Assembly (NCBI GenBank): GCA_002320815.1
Contig: DCLA01000120.1
Span: forward strand, 3,864 to 67,863
DNA length: 64,000 nt
Source: Myxococcales bacterium UBA1660
Lineage (GTDB): Bacteria; Myxococcota_A; Polyangia; Polyangiales; Houyiibacteriaceae
Direction: 5' to 3'
The translations under genes were made by a program, and so were the position numbers. The notes under the pieces are model-generated. The model was not told where the DNA came from. It worked only from the letters and a program-made list of their open reading frames with translations, and did no database searches. The first letter of the stretch is position 1, and every line of letters starts with the position of its first letter. Shown here piece by piece: positions 7,395 to 15,707 of this stretch.

Positions 7395-10300
7395 GGCCGT
7401 CGAAGATGAAGATCGGTACGTTGCTCGGGTTGCTCGCGATGAGCGTCCCGGCGGTGGCCCAGGACGCGGGCGTCGCCGACGCCGGGGTTCCGGCCGACGC
7501 GGCCGCGAGCCCGGATGGGGTGACCGCGAACGGCACGGTGAACGGTACGGTCGCCAACGGAACGGTCGCGGCGACCGCGGACACCTCTGCGTCGCCCCTT
7601 CCATCGTTCCTCGACACCACGGACCAACGGATCGTGGACAACCGTCCCGCACCGACGCCGCAGCAGATCGCGGCGCTGCGCGAGATGGAAGCCGAGGTCG
7701 ATCGCTTCACCAACTCGGGGTCCGCCTACCGGAACACGGTCGTCTCTCTCGTGCGACGCGAGTACCTGCGCCAGCGCCGGGGGCGGAACCGTTGGTACGG
7801 TCGCCAGATCGCCGAAGAGGAACGGCTCCTGGACGAGGCGCGAGAGCGCGCCATCCAGCAGTTCGAGCGCTTCATCGCGCGCTACCCGGATGACCCGACC
7901 TACACCGCGGACGCGATGTTCCGCCTGGGCGAACTCTACTTCGAGCGGAGCGCGATCCAGTTCCAGCAGGAGTACGACCGCCTCCAGATCCTCGCCGACC
8001 AGGGGCAGGAGGTCGACCTGCCCGAGCAGCCGGACTTCACGCCGACCATCGAACTCTACCAGCGGCTCCTCCGGCAGTTCCCCGACTACCGTCGCCGCGA
8101 CGGTGTCTTCTACCTCATCGGCTACTGCCTGAACGAGATGGGGCGGGTCGACGAGGCCCTGCGGGCCTGGCTCAACCTCGTGTGCGCCAACCGCTTCACC
8201 TACCACCCGGACCAGTTCGCCGCCGAGCAAGCGGAGGACGCCGCGGAGAACGCGGACGCCGACGCGGAAGCCGACAGCCCCGACGCGCACCCGGCGGCCA
8301 GCCTCGACGCGGAGCCCCTGGTTCCCGAGGGCGGCCCCTTCGTGAACCCCTATGGCGAGTGCGAGCCCGTCATGGAGGACGCCGAGTTCATCTCCGAGAC
8401 CTGGTTCCGGGTCGGCGAGTACCACTTCGACGACTACGGCAGCGAGCACGCCCTGGACCTGGCCATCGCGGCCTACAACCAGATCCTCGAGAAGCCGGAC
8501 GACCGGAACTACAACCTGGCCCTCTACAAGGTGGCCTGGGCGTACTACCGCGCCAGCCGCTACCCGGAGGCCATCCGGCACTTCGCGATGTTGGTGCAGT
8601 GGTCCGACGACGAGCAGGAGCGGACCGGTAACGCCGGCTCCGAGCTGCGCCCGGAGGCCATCCAGTACCTCGGCATCGCCTTCGCGTACGACGACTGGAA
8701 CGAGAACGGTCTGCCCGACACCGTCGAGGGCCAGCCCAGCGGCATCCAGCGAGTGCAGGACGCCACCTTGGTGCCCCAGGACCGGCCGTGGACGCCGGAC
8801 GTCTACTTCGCCCTGGGTCAGGTCTACTTCGACGAGGCCAAGTACCCGGAGGCCATCGAGGTCTGGCGCCTGGCGCTCTCCAAGTGGCCGAACCATCGGC
8901 AGGCTCCAGAGATCACCAACCAGATCCGTCTGGCTCTGGAGAACCAGAACCAGTTCGAGGCGGCCATGACCGTCCAGAGCGAGCTCGCCCAGTTCGGCGA
9001 GGGCTCGGATTGGTGGAACTCCAACATGGAGAACCCCGCCGAGCAGCGCGAGGCCGAGCAGCTCGCCGAGAACGCGCTGATCGCGACCGCCATCCAGCAG
9101 CACCAGTTCGCCCAGCGCGAGCGCCGGCACTGCGTGGAGCTCATTCAAGCTGGGGCCCAGGAAGAGGCGCTCGCCCGCTGTCAGCAGGCACAGACCTTCT
9201 ACGGGAACGCCGCCGACGCCTACCGCCGGTACCTGGAGCGTTATCCCAACAGCCCGAACGCCTACGAGCTCCACTACAACCTCGCCGACGCTCTCTACTG
9301 GTCCGAGCGCTACGAAGAGGCCGCCGTGGAGTACGCGGCCGTCCGCGACTCGAACCTCGACGACATCCACCTCTCCGAGTCGGCCCGTCGAGTGGTCGAG
9401 TCCATCGAGCGCATCGTCGAGAAGGCGGTCGAGAGCGGCCAGCTGACCATCCGTGAAGAAGCCCCCGAGGCGCAGGGCACGCCCCCGCAGGTCCGTCCGG
9501 TTGCGATGCCGGAGCTGCTGCAGCGCTTGGCGCAGGCTCGCGAGCTCTACATCGCCCGCGTCCCCGAGGAGCGCGACTCCGAGGGCGTTCGTGCGGCCTA
9601 CGAGTACAATAACGCCCTGGTGCTCTACTGGTACGGCTACTGGCCGCAAGCCAAGGAGCGTTTCGAGCGCATCTTCGAGGAGCGGTGCGCCGGTCCCTAC
9701 GCGAACCAGACCGGTCTCGTCGCTTGGGAGAACCTCCGGGCCATGGCGATCGCGCTCGACCAGCGAGACGAGATCGAGCGCCTCGCCGTCACCCTGAACG
9801 AGCGACAGTGTACCTTCGACCCGGAGGGCGAGCCCTGTCCGCGCGGTGACGAGCTGGAAGCGTTCTGTGGCAACTCCAACAACTCGAACGACCGCTGCTG
9901 TAGGGCTCTCGGTGACATCACCGCCATCGAGTTCCAGCGCGCCGTCGAGATGTTCGAGGAGGCCGAGGCCGCCGAGGCTGCCGGCAACAGCGCCCAGGCC
10001 CAGGAGCTCTACCTCCGGTCGGCCGTGATGCTGGTGAACGCCGTGAACCAGACGCCGGGGCACGAGCAGGCGCCCATCGCGCTCGAGCGCGCGGCGACTG
10101 CCCTCGAGGCTACCCAGCGCTTCGACTCGGCTCGCTCGCTCTACCAGCGAATCATCGACGAGGTGGGTCCGCAGACCAGCGACGACCCCACGCGCCAGCA
10201 GTCCCTCGACCGCATCGTGGCCAACGCCTACTTCCGGGTGGCCTACAACGCGAACCGGGGTTTCGAGTTCGAAGAGGCGGTGTCCAACTACCGCACCTTG

Positions 10301-11383
10301 GTGGACTCCCCGCGCTTCGCTCGCTCGAGTGACACCACGATCCAGGGGTTCCGCCGGGACGCCCTGGTGAACACGGCCGTCATCATGGAGCGCCTGCAGC
10401 GCTATGACGAGGCACTCCGCTACTACCGAGAGATCATCGACTCCTCGTCGGCCGACGCCGAGCTGAAGCGGACGTCGCTCTACCGGATCGCGGAGATCGC
10501 GTACAACCGGAACGACAACAACACCGCCATCCGAGACTACCGGACCTTCATCGACCGCTACCGGAACGACCGGGACGCGGGCGAGCTCGTGGTCCAGGCC
10601 TACTGGCGCATCGCCCAGGTCCGGCAGCGGATGCGCCAGACCCGCGACTACCGCGCGGCGCTGAACGATGTCGTCCAGGCCTACGGTCGCAGCGGTCAGG
10701 AGCCCGGCTCCATCGCCGCCGAGTACGCGGCCAACGCGGCCTTCATCCTGGCCAACGAGAACATCGACGAGTTCGAGGACTTCGCCATCCGCGCGGGCAA
10801 CCCGCGGACCCTCGAGGTCTACATCGAGTCCCTCAAATCCCAGATCGACACCGGCGCGACCCGTGCCGGCGAGCTGGCCGAGGGGTACAACGCGGTGACT
10901 GGCTACCGTCGGCCCACCTGGACCATCGCCGCCTTCGTGCAGCAGGGCCGCATCTACGAGCTCCTCGCCAAGGGCGTCCTGAACGCGCCGATCCCCTTCG
11001 TGTTGCCCGCTGCCGTGCAGCAGCAGCTCCGGGGTCAGCGGCTGAACCAGGAGACCCGGGACGAGATCCAGTTCCAGATCGAGGACGCGGTTCGCCAGGT
11101 CCTCGACGCCAAGACCCGGCCCATCGAGTGCCTCGCCGTCGCCCGCTACGCGCTTGCCGCTCGCGCGGCCCGCGCAGGTTCCCTCGACACCGAATACACG
11201 CGCACCGCCATCGACCGTCTCCAGGCATACGGTGACGAGCGCATCGCCGAGTGCATCGCGGAGGCACAGGCGCAGGACGCGAGCTTCGCCGCGTACTCGC
11301 CGGGTGAGTTCGCCCGCGCGCCGCGAGGCCAGACCATGACCATCGAGGCGGACATCACCCCGCCGCCGCTGGAGGCCCAGTGA
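7391..11383 (+). CDS. Very large periplasmic TPR protein with Cys-rich insertion
   Basis: A 1330-residue protein. GTG at 7391 overlaps the previous stop; ATG at 7406 is an alternative. A signal peptide (MKIGTLLGLLAMSVPAVAQ) is followed by an Ala/Thr/Asn-rich stretch. TPR-like repeats then cover nearly all of the chain (AMFRLGELYFERSAIQF, IDRYRNDRDAGELVVQAYW and many others). Two insertions interrupt the repeats: an Ala/Asp/Glu low-complexity segment at about 276-310, and a segment at about 806-840 with five closely spaced cysteines (CTFDPEGEPCPRG, then FCGNSNNSNDRCC), which could form disulfides in the periplasm. The size and composition recall the large TPR gliding proteins AgmK/GltI, though it is shorter. 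It ends in a GTGA overlap with the TPR lipoprotein gene. Confidence 0.82.
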   Translation: MRPSKMKIGTLLGLLAMSVPAVAQDAGVADAGVPADAAASPDGVTANGTVNGTVANGTVAATADTSASPLPSFLDTTDQRIVDNRPAPTPQQIAALREMEAEVDRFTNSGSAYRNTVVSLVRREYLRQRRGRNRWYGRQIAEEERLLDEARERAIQQFERFIARYPDDPTYTADAMFRLGELYFERSAIQFQQEYDRLQILADQGQEVDLPEQPDFTPTIELYQRLLRQFPDYRRRDGVFYLIGYCLNEMGRVDEALRAWLNLVCANRFTYHPDQFAAEQAEDAAENADADAEADSPDAHPAASLDAEPLVPEGGPFVNPYGECEPVMEDAEFISETWFRVGEYHFDDYGSEHALDLAIAAYNQILEKPDDRNYNLALYKVAWAYYRASRYPEAIRHFAMLVQWSDDEQERTGNAGSELRPEAIQYLGIAFAYDDWNENGLPDTVEGQPSGIQRVQDATLVPQDRPWTPDVYFALGQVYFDEAKYPEAIEVWRLALSKWPNHRQAPEITNQIRLALENQNQFEAAMTVQSELAQFGEGSDWWNSNMENPAEQREAEQLAENALIATAIQQHQFAQRERRHCVELIQAGAQEEALARCQQAQTFYGNAADAYRRYLERYPNSPNAYELHYNLADALYWSERYEEAAVEYAAVRDSNLDDIHLSESARRVVESIERIVEKAVESGQLTIREEAPEAQGTPPQVRPVAMPELLQRLAQARELYIARVPEERDSEGVRAAYEYNNALVLYWYGYWPQAKERFERIFEERCAGPYANQTGLVAWENLRAMAIALDQRDEIERLAVTLNERQCTFDPEGEPCPRGDELEAFCGNSNNSNDRCCRALGDITAIEFQRAVEMFEEAEAAEAAGNSAQAQELYLRSAVMLVNAVNQTPGHEQAPIALERAATALEATQRFDSARSLYQRIIDEVGPQTSDDPTRQQSLDRIVANAYFRVAYNANRGFEFEEAVSNYRTLVDSPRFARSSDTTIQGFRRDALVNTAVIMERLQRYDEALRYYREIIDSSSADAELKRTSLYRIAEIAYNRNDNNTAIRDYRTFIDRYRNDRDAGELVVQAYWRIAQVRQRMRQTRDYRAALNDVVQAYGRSGQEPGSIAAEYAANAAFILANENIDEFEDFAIRAGNPRTLEVYIESLKSQIDTGATRAGELAEGYNAVTGYRRPTWTIAAFVQQGRIYELLAKGVLNAPIPFVLPAAVQQQLRGQRLNQETRDEIQFQIEDAVRQVLDAKTRPIECLAVARYALAARAARAGSLDTEYTRTAIDRLQAYGDERIAECIAEAQAQDASFAAYSPGEFARAPRGQTMTIEADITPPPLEAQ

Positions 11384-12849
11384 CCATGGAGAACGGCGTT
11401 CTCGGTTCGATCCTCACCACCATCCCGCGCGGCATCGCCCGCCTGGGGCTGGTGGGGGTCCTCGCCTGCACCGCGCCCCTCGCGGGCTGCGGTGACGACG
11501 AAGAAGAGACCACCGCCGAAGGCGGCGAGGGCACCACCGGCGGCGAGACCGCCGGCGGGTCCACCGACGGCGGCGGCAGCACCGGCGGCGGCGCGACCGG
11601 TGGCGGCGGCGGATGGGACGGCGACGAGGCCGGCGGCGGAGCCACCGCGGGTGGCGGCGACGCCGGAGACGGAGCGGGTGGAGGCACCGCCGAGGAACCG
11701 AACCCCTTCGGAACCAGCCGCGCCGAGCAGTGTCGGCAGCCCGACCGCCGGCCGATGAGCGGCTCGGCCCAGAGCTCCTTCGACCAGGGCACCCGGTACG
11801 CCCGCGCGGGCAACACCGCCCAGGCTCAGCAGGCCTTCCAGGCCGCGCTGAGCGCGGACTCCAACGCCTACAAGGCGGCCTACAACCTGGGCGTCCTCGC
11901 CGACCGCGAGGGCAACGAGACCCAGGCCATGGAGTTCTATCGGCGCGCACTCCGGATCCAGCCGGACTACGAGGCCGCCGCCGACGGGATGGTCACCATC
12001 TTCCTCCGTCGCGGCTCCGTGCCCGACGCGGTCGCGTTCGTGGAGCCGCTCGCCCGGCAGAACCCGCGGAACCTGCACCTCCAGTCCCTCTACGCCGAGG
12101 TCCTGGTCCGCGCCGAACGCTACGACGCCGCCTGGAACGCGGCGCGCACCGCGCTCCGCTGCAACGAGCGCTTCGTCCCCGCGCTGACCGCGCTGGTGAA
12201 GGCCTCGCTGAAGCAAGGCCGTCGCGAGCTCGGCGAGTCCATCCTCGAGCAGGCCTTGGCCATCGAGGAGACCAACGCCGAGCTCCACTACATCCAGGGG
12301 ATGCTCTACCGCGAGGACGACGCCCGTTTTCGGGACGCGCTCCGCGAGTTCACCCGCGCCGTCCAGCTCCGGCCAGACTATGCCGAGGCCCGGATGGCGC
12401 TCGGCGTCGCCCAGCTGGCTGGCGGCAACTACACCGAGGCGCTCCAGAACTTCCAGGTCGCCTCGCAGCTCGCCCCCGGGCTGGTCGCCGTCCATCTGAA
12501 CCTCGGCGACGCCTACCGCGCCACCAAGCAGTGGCAGCTCGCCAAGCGCTCCTTCGACAAGGCGCTCCAGATGGAGCCGAACCTGGCCCAGGCGCACTTC
12601 AACCTCGGCCTCATGTACATGAGCGCGGGGGCCGAGTTCCCCGGGCTCGACGAGCTCCAGGCGCTGCAGAAGGCCAAGGAAGAGTTCACCGCCTACCGCA
12701 ACCAGATGGGCTCGCGCTTGCCGCGGGAAGACATCTCCGAGCAGTACCTGGCGGACCTCAACCGCCAGATCGAGCGGACCGAGCGGCGCCTCGAGCGCGA
12801 ACGGGCCGCGGCCCAGCAGGAAGCCGAGCGTGGGGCTCGGACCGAGTGA
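11380..12849 (+). CDS. TPR repeat lipoprotein, GltE/AglT-like
   Basis: A 489-residue protein starting at GTG 11380, which overlaps the upstream stop and has GGAGG 5 nt before it; ATG 11386 is also possible. The N-terminal hydrophobic segment ends in the lipobox LAGC (Cys at about 37), so it is a lipid-anchored envelope protein. About 75 residues of Gly/Thr/Asp linker follow. At least seven TPR units then run from about 128 to 440 (AYKAAYNLGVLADREGN, AVQLRPDYAEARMALGVA, LVAVHLNLGDAYRATKQW, LAQAHFNLGLMYMSAGAE), and a charged C-terminal helix closes the chain. In Myxococcus the gliding cluster encodes a comparable TPR lipoprotein, GltE (AglT), beside a TonB-type protein; the match rests on architecture and context. 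Confidence 0.82.
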   Translation: MTMENGVLGSILTTIPRGIARLGLVGVLACTAPLAGCGDDEEETTAEGGEGTTGGETAGGSTDGGGSTGGGATGGGGGWDGDEAGGGATAGGGDAGDGAGGGTAEEPNPFGTSRAEQCRQPDRRPMSGSAQSSFDQGTRYARAGNTAQAQQAFQAALSADSNAYKAAYNLGVLADREGNETQAMEFYRRALRIQPDYEAAADGMVTIFLRRGSVPDAVAFVEPLARQNPRNLHLQSLYAEVLVRAERYDAAWNAARTALRCNERFVPALTALVKASLKQGRRELGESILEQALAIEETNAELHYIQGMLYREDDARFRDALREFTRAVQLRPDYAEARMALGVAQLAGGNYTEALQNFQVASQLAPGLVAVHLNLGDAYRATKQWQLAKRSFDKALQMEPNLAQAHFNLGLMYMSAGAEFPGLDELQALQKAKEEFTAYRNQMGSRLPREDISEQYLADLNRQIERTERRLERERAAAQQEAERGARTE

Positions 12850-12863
12850 ACGGAGAGAACGCC

Positions 12864-13118
12864 ATGAACCGAATCGTCCAGCTCGTGTCCTCCCTCGCCC
12901 TCCTGGGCGCGCTCGCCCTCGCGTTTGGCCCGAGCGCAGCCGAGGCCCAGCGGCAGCCCCGCGTGATCCAGCTCGAAGAGATCCAGATCGAGGGCCGGGT
13001 GCAGAAGCCCAACGCCTTCTACATCCTCAACCGAGCCCAGCTCGGCTACGAGGTGCTCGATCTGCGGACCAGCTTCGTGCGCGAGATCATCCGCAGCGTC
13101 CGCCGCGAGCCCTTCTGA
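12864..13118 (+). CDS. Small exported protein of the envelope cluster
   Basis: An 84-residue protein. ATG at 12864 is preceded by CGGAGAGAACGCC, a good ribosome site. The first 28 residues are a signal peptide (MNRIVQLVSSLALLGAL, ending AEAQ). The mature ~56 residues are compact and well formed: VIQLEEIQIEGRVQKPN, then FYILNRAQLGYEVLDL, then two basic turns near the end. The IQIEGRVQKP stretch resembles a beta-strand pairing segment. It sits 14 nt after the TPR lipoprotein and 25 nt before the TolQ-like gene. I recall short proteins of this kind in myxobacterial gliding clusters (the GltF position), but no function can be assigned from sequence. It is too well placed and too normal in codon use to be spurious. 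Confidence 0.72.
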   Translation: MNRIVQLVSSLALLGALALAFGPSAAEAQRQPRVIQLEEIQIEGRVQKPNAFYILNRAQLGYEVLDLRTSFVREIIRSVRREPF

Positions 13119-13143
13119 GCACGAACATCGAGCGCCGCGCCGA

Positions 13144-13773
13144 GTGACGGGCTTCCACATCGCACAGCTCGTCCTCGGGTTGGGGGTGCTCGGCCTGATC
13201 GGACGCCGGGTCCACGAGGTCTACTTCGAGGCTGGGCGCTTCGACGCGCGCCTCGGCGAGGCGCTCCTCGCCAGCCTGCGAGCGGGCGAGATCGAGCGCG
13301 CCCGAGCCCTGGTCCGGGCTGCCGGTCCCGCCTGGGACGCGCGGCTGGGTGGGGCGGCGCTCACCGCTCACGACGACGGCGTCGACGTCGGAGCGCACGT
13401 CGACGAGGTCATGACCGATCTCCGCTTCCGCGCCGCCGCCGGTCTGCGGAGCCTCCGAGTGCTCGGGAGCATCGGCTCGGCCAGTGGGCTGATGGGAGCG
13501 TGCGTGGAGTTCGTCTGGCTGATGGCCGGCGACCACGGTCTCACCGGCCTGATGGCCGGGCGTCCTCAGGAGATCGCCACCGGGCGCGCGCTCCTCGCCG
13601 TCGCCATCGGTTTCTCGGTGCTGATCGTGGCCCTGTCGGCCCGCACCCAGCTCGCGCGGGACGGGGCTGCGCTGCTCGCGCGAGCCCGCAAGCTCGCCGG
13701 CGCGCTGGACCGATGGGGGCACCGCGGGCCCGCCAACGGATCGGGAAGCGGCGAGATCGCAGCGGATCTGTAG
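13144..13773 (+). CDS. TolQ/ExbB/MotA-like membrane protein
   Basis: A 209-residue protein starting at GTG 13144. It has the TolQ topology: one N-terminal helix (about 5-20), a cytoplasmic stretch with ERARALVRAAGPAWDARL, then two helices near 102-125 (LRVLGSIGSASGLMG) and 148-172 (ALLAVAIGFSVLIVALSA). These align by eye with the two pore helices of TolQ/ExbB (LGLLGTVxGIM and ALxxTAxGLxxAIP). The pore threonines that conduct protons in ExbB/TolQ appear replaced (Ser in the first, Val/Ala in the second). No TolR/ExbD gene is visible in the window. In Myxococcus the AglRQS motor drives Glt complexes; this protein may be a motor subunit using TolR partners coded elsewhere, or a motor-derived structural protein. 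Confidence 0.72.
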   Translation: MTGFHIAQLVLGLGVLGLIGRRVHEVYFEAGRFDARLGEALLASLRAGEIERARALVRAAGPAWDARLGGAALTAHDDGVDVGAHVDEVMTDLRFRAAAGLRSLRVLGSIGSASGLMGACVEFVWLMAGDHGLTGLMAGRPQEIATGRALLAVAIGFSVLIVALSARTQLARDGAALLARARKLAGALDRWGHRGPANGSGSGEIAADL

Positions 13774-13818
13774 CGCCGACCTTTACCGGCGCGTCCCCCC
13801 GATGGTAGATTCCGGCGA

Positions 13819-13848
13819 GCTTCCATTTTTGGAAGCGGCCTCTTTTTC
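13819..13848 (+). terminator. Probable intrinsic terminator after the TolQ-like gene
   Basis: A 7-bp perfect stem GCTTCCA/TGGAAGC with a TTTT loop (13819-13836) is followed by TCTTTTT (13841-13847). A second hairpin, GCGCCG/CGGCGC, lies at 13773-13792. It would end or attenuate transcription before the TonB-type gene at 13947. Confidence 0.5.
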
Positions 13849-13946
13849 ACCCACTCGGGGAACTTTCACTCGGCAGGGATGTCGAGCCCGGTCAGGACCC
13901 TCACCCGAGGTGTCCTCGACCACGACGAAGAGAGACGACACAGGCG

Positions 13947-15413
13947 ATGGCAACGAATCAGGGACCGCAGCAGCGAGCCGGGGGTGGCAAGCCCGGGGCG
14001 ATGACGATGGCCATGCAGGCCGTGGCCGTGAAGCCCACCGGGCCGAAGGTCCTCCGCATCGGTCTCATCAAGGACGGGAAGATCATCGAGGAGCGCGTCA
14101 TCCGGGAGCGGAAGACGGTCTCGGTGGGAAGCTCCGAGAAGAACCACTTCATCGTCAACGAAGACGGCGTCCCCCCGCGCTTCGACCTCTTCCAGCTCGT
14201 CGGCAACGACTACATCCTCAACTTCACCGACAAGATGGACGGCCGCGTCGGCCTTCCCGGTGGCGTCGCCCAGCTCGACCAGCTCCGCAGCTCGGGCCAG
14301 GCCCGGAACGCGGGCACCCACTACCAGGTGAAGCTCACCGACGCCTCCCGCGGCAAGATCGTCGTCGGCGGCGTCACGCTGCTCTTCCAGTTCGTCGAGC
14401 CGCCCCCGGTCACCCCGCGACCCCAGCTCCCGGCCGCCGTCCGCGGTGGCTTCGTCGCCGGCATCGACTGGCTCTTCACCGCGTTCGTCGTGTTCAGCTA
14501 CATGACGTTCTTCGGGTTCGTCATCTACCTCGAGCACGCGGACTGGGAGATCGCCAGCGGCATCGACGCGATGCCCGAAGAGCTCGCGCGACTCGTCTTC
14601 GAGGAGCCGGTGCCTCCGCCGGAGCCGGAGGAGTCGGAGAACCCGACCGAAGAGGCCGAGGAGGGCGACGAGCCCGAAGAGGTCGCCGAGAACACGGCCC
14701 CGAGCAACAACAGCAGCAGCTCCGGCGAGACCGCGGGCGACTCGAGTTCGAACGACATCAACAGCAACGCGGAGGCCCGGGCGCGGATCGCCCAGGAGGC
14801 CGCCGCGACCGCCGAGGCCCTCGTGCTCGGCGCGCTGGGTGAGGGTGGGGCGCTCGCCGACGTCCTCGCCGGCGGCGCCGTCACCGGTGACGCCGAGTCG
14901 GTTCTCGCCGAGGCCAGCGGCGTCGGCGTCGCGCAGGGCGGCACCGGCGGCAACCTCCGTACCCGTAGCGGTGGCGGAGGATCCGGTGAGGGCGGCAGCC
15001 TCGGTGGCCTGGCGGCCTCGATGGGTGCCGGCATGGCGGCCGCGACCGGATCGGTCTCCGAGATGGCAGTCCGCGGCAACATCAACCTCCAGGGCGGCGG
15101 CGACATCGGCGGCTCGGGCGATTTCGACGCCTCCATCGTCGTGCGCACCATCCGGGCCCGCCTGACGGCCATCAAGCGCTGCTACGAGACCCAGCTCCGC
15201 AACAACCCGACCCTCGCCGGCAAGGTGACCGTGCGGTTCACCATCGTGGAGCGCGGCACCGTCTCCGGGGCCTCGGCCACCGAGAACACCACCGGGAGCT
15301 CCGAGGTCGCCAGCTGCGTGGTCAACACGATCCGCCGCTTCCGGTTCAACCCGGGTCCGGAAGGCGGCAGCGTCGACTTCAGCTACCCGTTCGTTTTCGC
15401 GCCGCAGGGCTAG
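13947..15413 (+). CDS. FHA-like / transmembrane / AgmX-PglI-type TonB C-terminal protein
   Basis: A 488-residue protein starting at ATG 13947. The N-terminal cytoplasmic part (about 35-155) reads like a forkhead-associated domain (RIGLIKDGKIIEERVI, TVSVGSSEKNHFIVN, RFDLFQLVGNDYILNF). One membrane helix lies at about 173-196 (WLFTAFVVFSYMTFFGF). A long Glu/Pro then Ser/Asn/Gly-rich periplasmic stretch (about 213-390) follows, ending in the TonB-like domain shared by AgmX and PglI (IRARLTAIKRCYETQL, then GKVTVRFTIVERGTVSG, then VVNTIRRFRF). This is the arrangement of the GltG and GltJ proteins of Myxococcus gliding, which link a cytoplasmic complex to the outer membrane. It lies 173 bp after the TolQ-like gene, beyond a terminator-like hairpin, so it may have its own promoter. 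Confidence 0.85.
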   Translation: MATNQGPQQRAGGGKPGAMTMAMQAVAVKPTGPKVLRIGLIKDGKIIEERVIRERKTVSVGSSEKNHFIVNEDGVPPRFDLFQLVGNDYILNFTDKMDGRVGLPGGVAQLDQLRSSGQARNAGTHYQVKLTDASRGKIVVGGVTLLFQFVEPPPVTPRPQLPAAVRGGFVAGIDWLFTAFVVFSYMTFFGFVIYLEHADWEIASGIDAMPEELARLVFEEPVPPPEPEESENPTEEAEEGDEPEEVAENTAPSNNSSSSGETAGDSSSNDINSNAEARARIAQEAAATAEALVLGALGEGGALADVLAGGAVTGDAESVLAEASGVGVAQGGTGGNLRTRSGGGGSGEGGSLGGLAASMGAGMAAATGSVSEMAVRGNINLQGGGDIGGSGDFDASIVVRTIRARLTAIKRCYETQLRNNPTLAGKVTVRFTIVERGTVSGASATENTTGSSEVASCVVNTIRRFRFNPGPEGGSVDFSYPFVFAPQG

Positions 15414-15436
15414 CGTAGCGACGCGATCCGGCGTAG

Positions 15437-15460
15437 GAGGGCGGCCCACGGGTCGCCCTC
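15437..15460 (+). terminator. Hairpin after the TonB-type gene, probable terminator
   Basis: GAGGGCG (15437-15443) pairs with CGCCCTC (15454-15460), with further G/C pairing inside. The following TTCGCGTTTC is only moderately T-rich. It lies 24 nt after the stop at 15413. Confidence 0.45.
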
Positions 15461-15480
15461 TTCGCGTTTCTGGAGCAGGA

Positions 15481-15509
15481 CTCCACCCCTGGTGGAGGCC
15501 GTCTCCACC
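15481..15509 (+). promoter_or_regulatory. Mutually exclusive hairpins CTCCACC / GGTGGAG / CTCCACC
   Basis: CTCCACC (15481-15487), GGTGGAG (15491-15497) and CTCCACC (15503-15509). The middle arm can pair with either neighbour, giving two alternative 7-bp stems; a further TGGAG at 15471 can pair with the first arm. Alternative pairing of this kind is typical of attenuators, but the strand and transcript are unknown. Confidence 0.35.
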
Positions 15510-15541
15510 GTCGGTCCCGACGAAAGACTGGGAAGCGCGTT

Positions 15542-15574
15542 GCAACGAAGGAGTGCGTCTGCCACCTTCGTTGC
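15542..15574. repeat. Perfect 10-bp inverted repeat
   Basis: GCAACGAAGG (15542-15551) and CCTTCGTTGC (15565-15574) with a 13-nt loop. It could be an RNA hairpin or an operator. It lies about 105 bp upstream of the -35 of the next promoter. Confidence 0.5.
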
Positions 15575-15651
15575 CCGGAAAGACGTTTCCGCCCGTAACG
15601 GCGGGTGAACGCTTGGCGTCACCTCCGCAACAGACGCTATGACCCGATAAT

Positions 15652-15672
15652 GACGAGACTTTCTCGCTCGTC
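15652..15672. promoter_or_regulatory. Palindromic site immediately upstream of the -35
   Basis: CGAGA-CTT-TCTCG (15654-15666) is nested in GACGAG/CTCGTC (15652-15657 and 15667-15672). It ends 8 bp before the -35 hexamer, a position typical of activator or repressor sites. Confidence 0.4.
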
Positions 15673-15679
15673 GAACAGC

Positions 15680-15707
15680 TTGACGGCACCCGGCCGCTCT
15701 CTATAAT
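15680..15707 (+). promoter_or_regulatory. Near-consensus sigma-70 promoter of the polysaccharide operon
   Basis: TTGACG (15680-15685), a 16-bp spacer and TATAAT (15702-15707). This is unusually close to consensus for such G+C-rich DNA. Transcription would start near 15714, about 18 nt before the ATG at 15732, leaving just room for GGAGGGG. Confidence 0.8.

Noticed and set aside
7220..10063. Long open frame (947 codons) antisense to the giant TPR gene
   Set aside because: Shadow of the TPR gene with no signal peptide or family resemblance.
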